Positions 37,894 through 39,016 of a stretch of 39,016 nucleotides of DNA are shown one piece after another (position 1 is the stretch's first letter; every line of letters begins with the position of its first letter). The stretch is taken from NCBI GenBank assembly GCA_003332265.1, contig QPGA01000032.1, forward strand, positions 3,150 to 42,165. Reading direction: 5' to 3'. A program made the translations under genes and the position numbers. This stretch comes from Candidatus Accumulibacter meliphilus. GTDB lineage: Bacteria > Pseudomonadota > Gammaproteobacteria > Burkholderiales > Rhodocyclaceae. The notes beneath the pieces are model-generated. The model did no database searches and was not told where the DNA came from. It worked only from the letters and a program-made list of their open reading frames with translations.

Positions 37894-38724
37894 GTGACAA
37901 ACAGTCTCTTGGGTGCGCTGGAAATGGCTACGCGCACCGACCCCGGACTGGTACGGGGACAGAACGAAGATTCGGTTTTTGCTGACGCTGCACTGGGCCT
38001 GGCAATCCTGGCCGACGGCATGGGTGGCTACCAAGCTGGTGAAGTAGCCAGCAGCATGGCGACGGAACTCCTGTCGAGCGGGCTAGCACGAGCATTCAAG
38101 GCCTGCGCGGCGCATACCGCTGATCCTGACACAGGGAAATTGTTTGCCGAGCGAGCGCTGCTTGAACAGATCGCCGTGGTCAACTCGGCCATCTATAGTG
38201 CCGCGGAGGGTCAGTCGCGCTTCGGCGGCATGGGTACTACCTTGGTTGCCGCTGTCTTTTGCGACGACCAGATGGTGGTTGCGCATATTGGTGACTCGCG
38301 CCTGTATCGCCTACGTGGCGAGGAGTTCGTCGCTTTGACGCACGACCACTCCTTTCTGCAGGAACAACTCGACTGCGGTGAAATCTCGGCCGAAGAAGCG
38401 CGCTACTCGGTCAACCGCAATCTGGTGACGCGTGCCGTTGGCGTTGATCCAGAGGTGGAGGCCGAGGTGCATTGGCACTCGGTTTACGCGGGCGATGTTT
38501 ACCTGCTGTGTTCCGACGGCCTCTACGACATGCTCGAAAAAGGCGAGGTTCAGCTCTTGTTGGAGAGGTTTGGCGCCAATCTTGAACTCGCTGCCACGCA
38601 GTTGCTACAGCTCGCCAACGACAACGGTGGGGATGACAATATTTCGGTAGTGGTGATCAAGGTCTTGCGCGAGTTTCCAGCTGCTCCGGGGCGCTGGGCG
38701 AAGCTCTGGTCGTGGTTTAAATAA
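37894..38724 (+). CDS. PP2C-family Ser/Thr protein phosphatase
   Basis: 276 residues. PPM motifs in order: RTDPGLVRGQNEDSV (metal Asp), LADGMGGYQAGEVAS, GGMGTTLVAA, AHIGDSRLYRLR, LLCSDGLYDML and GGDDNISVVV, so all metal-binding aspartates are present. It dephosphorylates Ser/Thr phosphoproteins with Mn/Mg. The start codon is GTG at 37894, supported by GGGGAGAAG just upstream and by lack of an ATG before the first motif. It is 14 bases from an FHA gene, a common phosphatase/phosphothreonine-reader pairing in bacterial Ser/Thr-kinase clusters; a kinase gene would be expected beyond the window. Confidence 0.93.
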   Translation: MTNSLLGALEMATRTDPGLVRGQNEDSVFADAALGLAILADGMGGYQAGEVASSMATELLSSGLARAFKACAAHTADPDTGKLFAERALLEQIAVVNSAIYSAAEGQSRFGGMGTTLVAAVFCDDQMVVAHIGDSRLYRLRGEEFVALTHDHSFLQEQLDCGEISAEEARYSVNRNLVTRAVGVDPEVEAEVHWHSVYAGDVYLLCSDGLYDMLEKGEVQLLLERFGANLELAATQLLQLANDNGGDDNISVVVIKVLREFPAAPGRWAKLWSWFK

Positions 38725-38738
38725 GGACGAAACAGGCG

Positions 38739-39016
38739 ATGGCAAAGCTCATTCTCAGCATGGATGGTCTGGTACTCAAGGAAATCCCGCTGCTCAAGGA
38801 GCGCATGAGTATTGGCCGCAAGGCGCACAACGACATCCAGATCGACAACATGGCGATCAGCGGTGAACATGCAGCGGTGGTGACCATTCTCAACGACTCT
38901 TTCCTTGAGGATCTAAACAGCACCAACGGTACATTGGTCAACGGCCAGTCGGTCAAGAAGCATTTCCTCAAGGACGGCGATGTGATCGAACTGGGCAAGT
39001 ACAAGATGAAATACCT
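38739..39016 (+). CDS. FHA-domain protein, N-terminal part (runs off the window)
   Basis: 92 codons are visible from ATG 38739 with AGGCG/AAGGACG ahead. The forkhead-associated fold, which binds phosphothreonine, is evident: MSIGRKAHNDIQIDNMAISG followed by EHA gives the GR...I...SxxH core, and LNSTNGTLVNG is the second signature, followed by LKDGDVIELGKYKMKY. The C-terminus lies outside. It is presumably cotranscribed with the PP2C phosphatase. Confidence 0.9.
   Translation, partial: MAKLILSMDGLVLKEIPLLKERMSIGRKAHNDIQIDNMAISGEHAAVVTILNDSFLEDLNSTNGTLVNGQSVKKHFLKDGDVIELGKYKMKY

Overview
The window reads as chromosomal DNA of a GC-rich betaproteobacterium, most likely Rhodocyclales / Candidatus Accumulibacter-like. 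This is inferred from a DUF3567 gene (a betaproteobacterial family), the ompA-ubiG-gph gene order, a large NAD-glutamate dehydrogenase, argD-argF-argG clustering and the overall protein flavour. No rRNA, tRNA or CRISPR array was found, so the taxonomic call is tentative.

Layout. 1-658: group II intron debris (a domain V/VI end followed by the 5' half of a second copy with a truncated, stop-containing reverse transcriptase) abutting the last ~30 codons of a clpB-like gene. 700-2978: a DUF3567 protein, an exported protein resembling a stand-alone subtilisin propeptide, and a convergent subtilase. 3642-10627: a zinc-ribbon protein, then a tightly overlapping four-gene operon: TIR-domain protein, MoxR-type AAA+ ATPase, a 966-residue vWA-like/FGE(SUMF1)-fold protein and a second FGE-fold protein. 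This has the architecture of an NTPase-driven conflict (immunity) system. The FGE domain of the large protein ends in a stretch that looks like the variable region of a diversity-generating retroelement (DGR). It is followed at once by an array of hairpins, five of which present the same GGA loop. No DGR reverse transcriptase or template repeat lies in the window. This is the most interesting locus.

10972-14426: arginine biosynthesis argD-argF-argG. 14568-16992: small metabolic genes (DUF2788, ppnP, isochorismatase-like hydrolase, DUF1272) and a convergent sirtuin. 17394-22879: two near-identical OmpA-like proteins flanking an mtaD-type deaminase, then ubiG, gph, a CbiX-like chelatase and trmO. 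The mtaD reading frame is interrupted only by a 15-base perfect match to an Illumina adapter (18705-18719), so that 'pseudogene' is almost certainly an assembly artefact. 23060-26146: a Gly-rich exported protein, pdxH and an M61 peptidase. 26405-33712: a Glu/Asp-type binding protein, periplasmic asparaginase and NAD-glutamate dehydrogenase, together a plausible Asn/Asp/Glu scavenging route into 2-oxoglutarate. 33907-39016: DUF2889, sucCD, an ornithine cyclodeaminase-family protein, a PP2C phosphatase and the start of an FHA protein.

Two kinds of non-coding repeat recur. Degenerate 8-9-bp tandem repeats sit just upstream of several start codons (zinc-ribbon gene, argD, argG, sucC). A ~128-bp palindromic dispersed element occurs once after argG and twice in tandem before the glutamate dehydrogenase gene.
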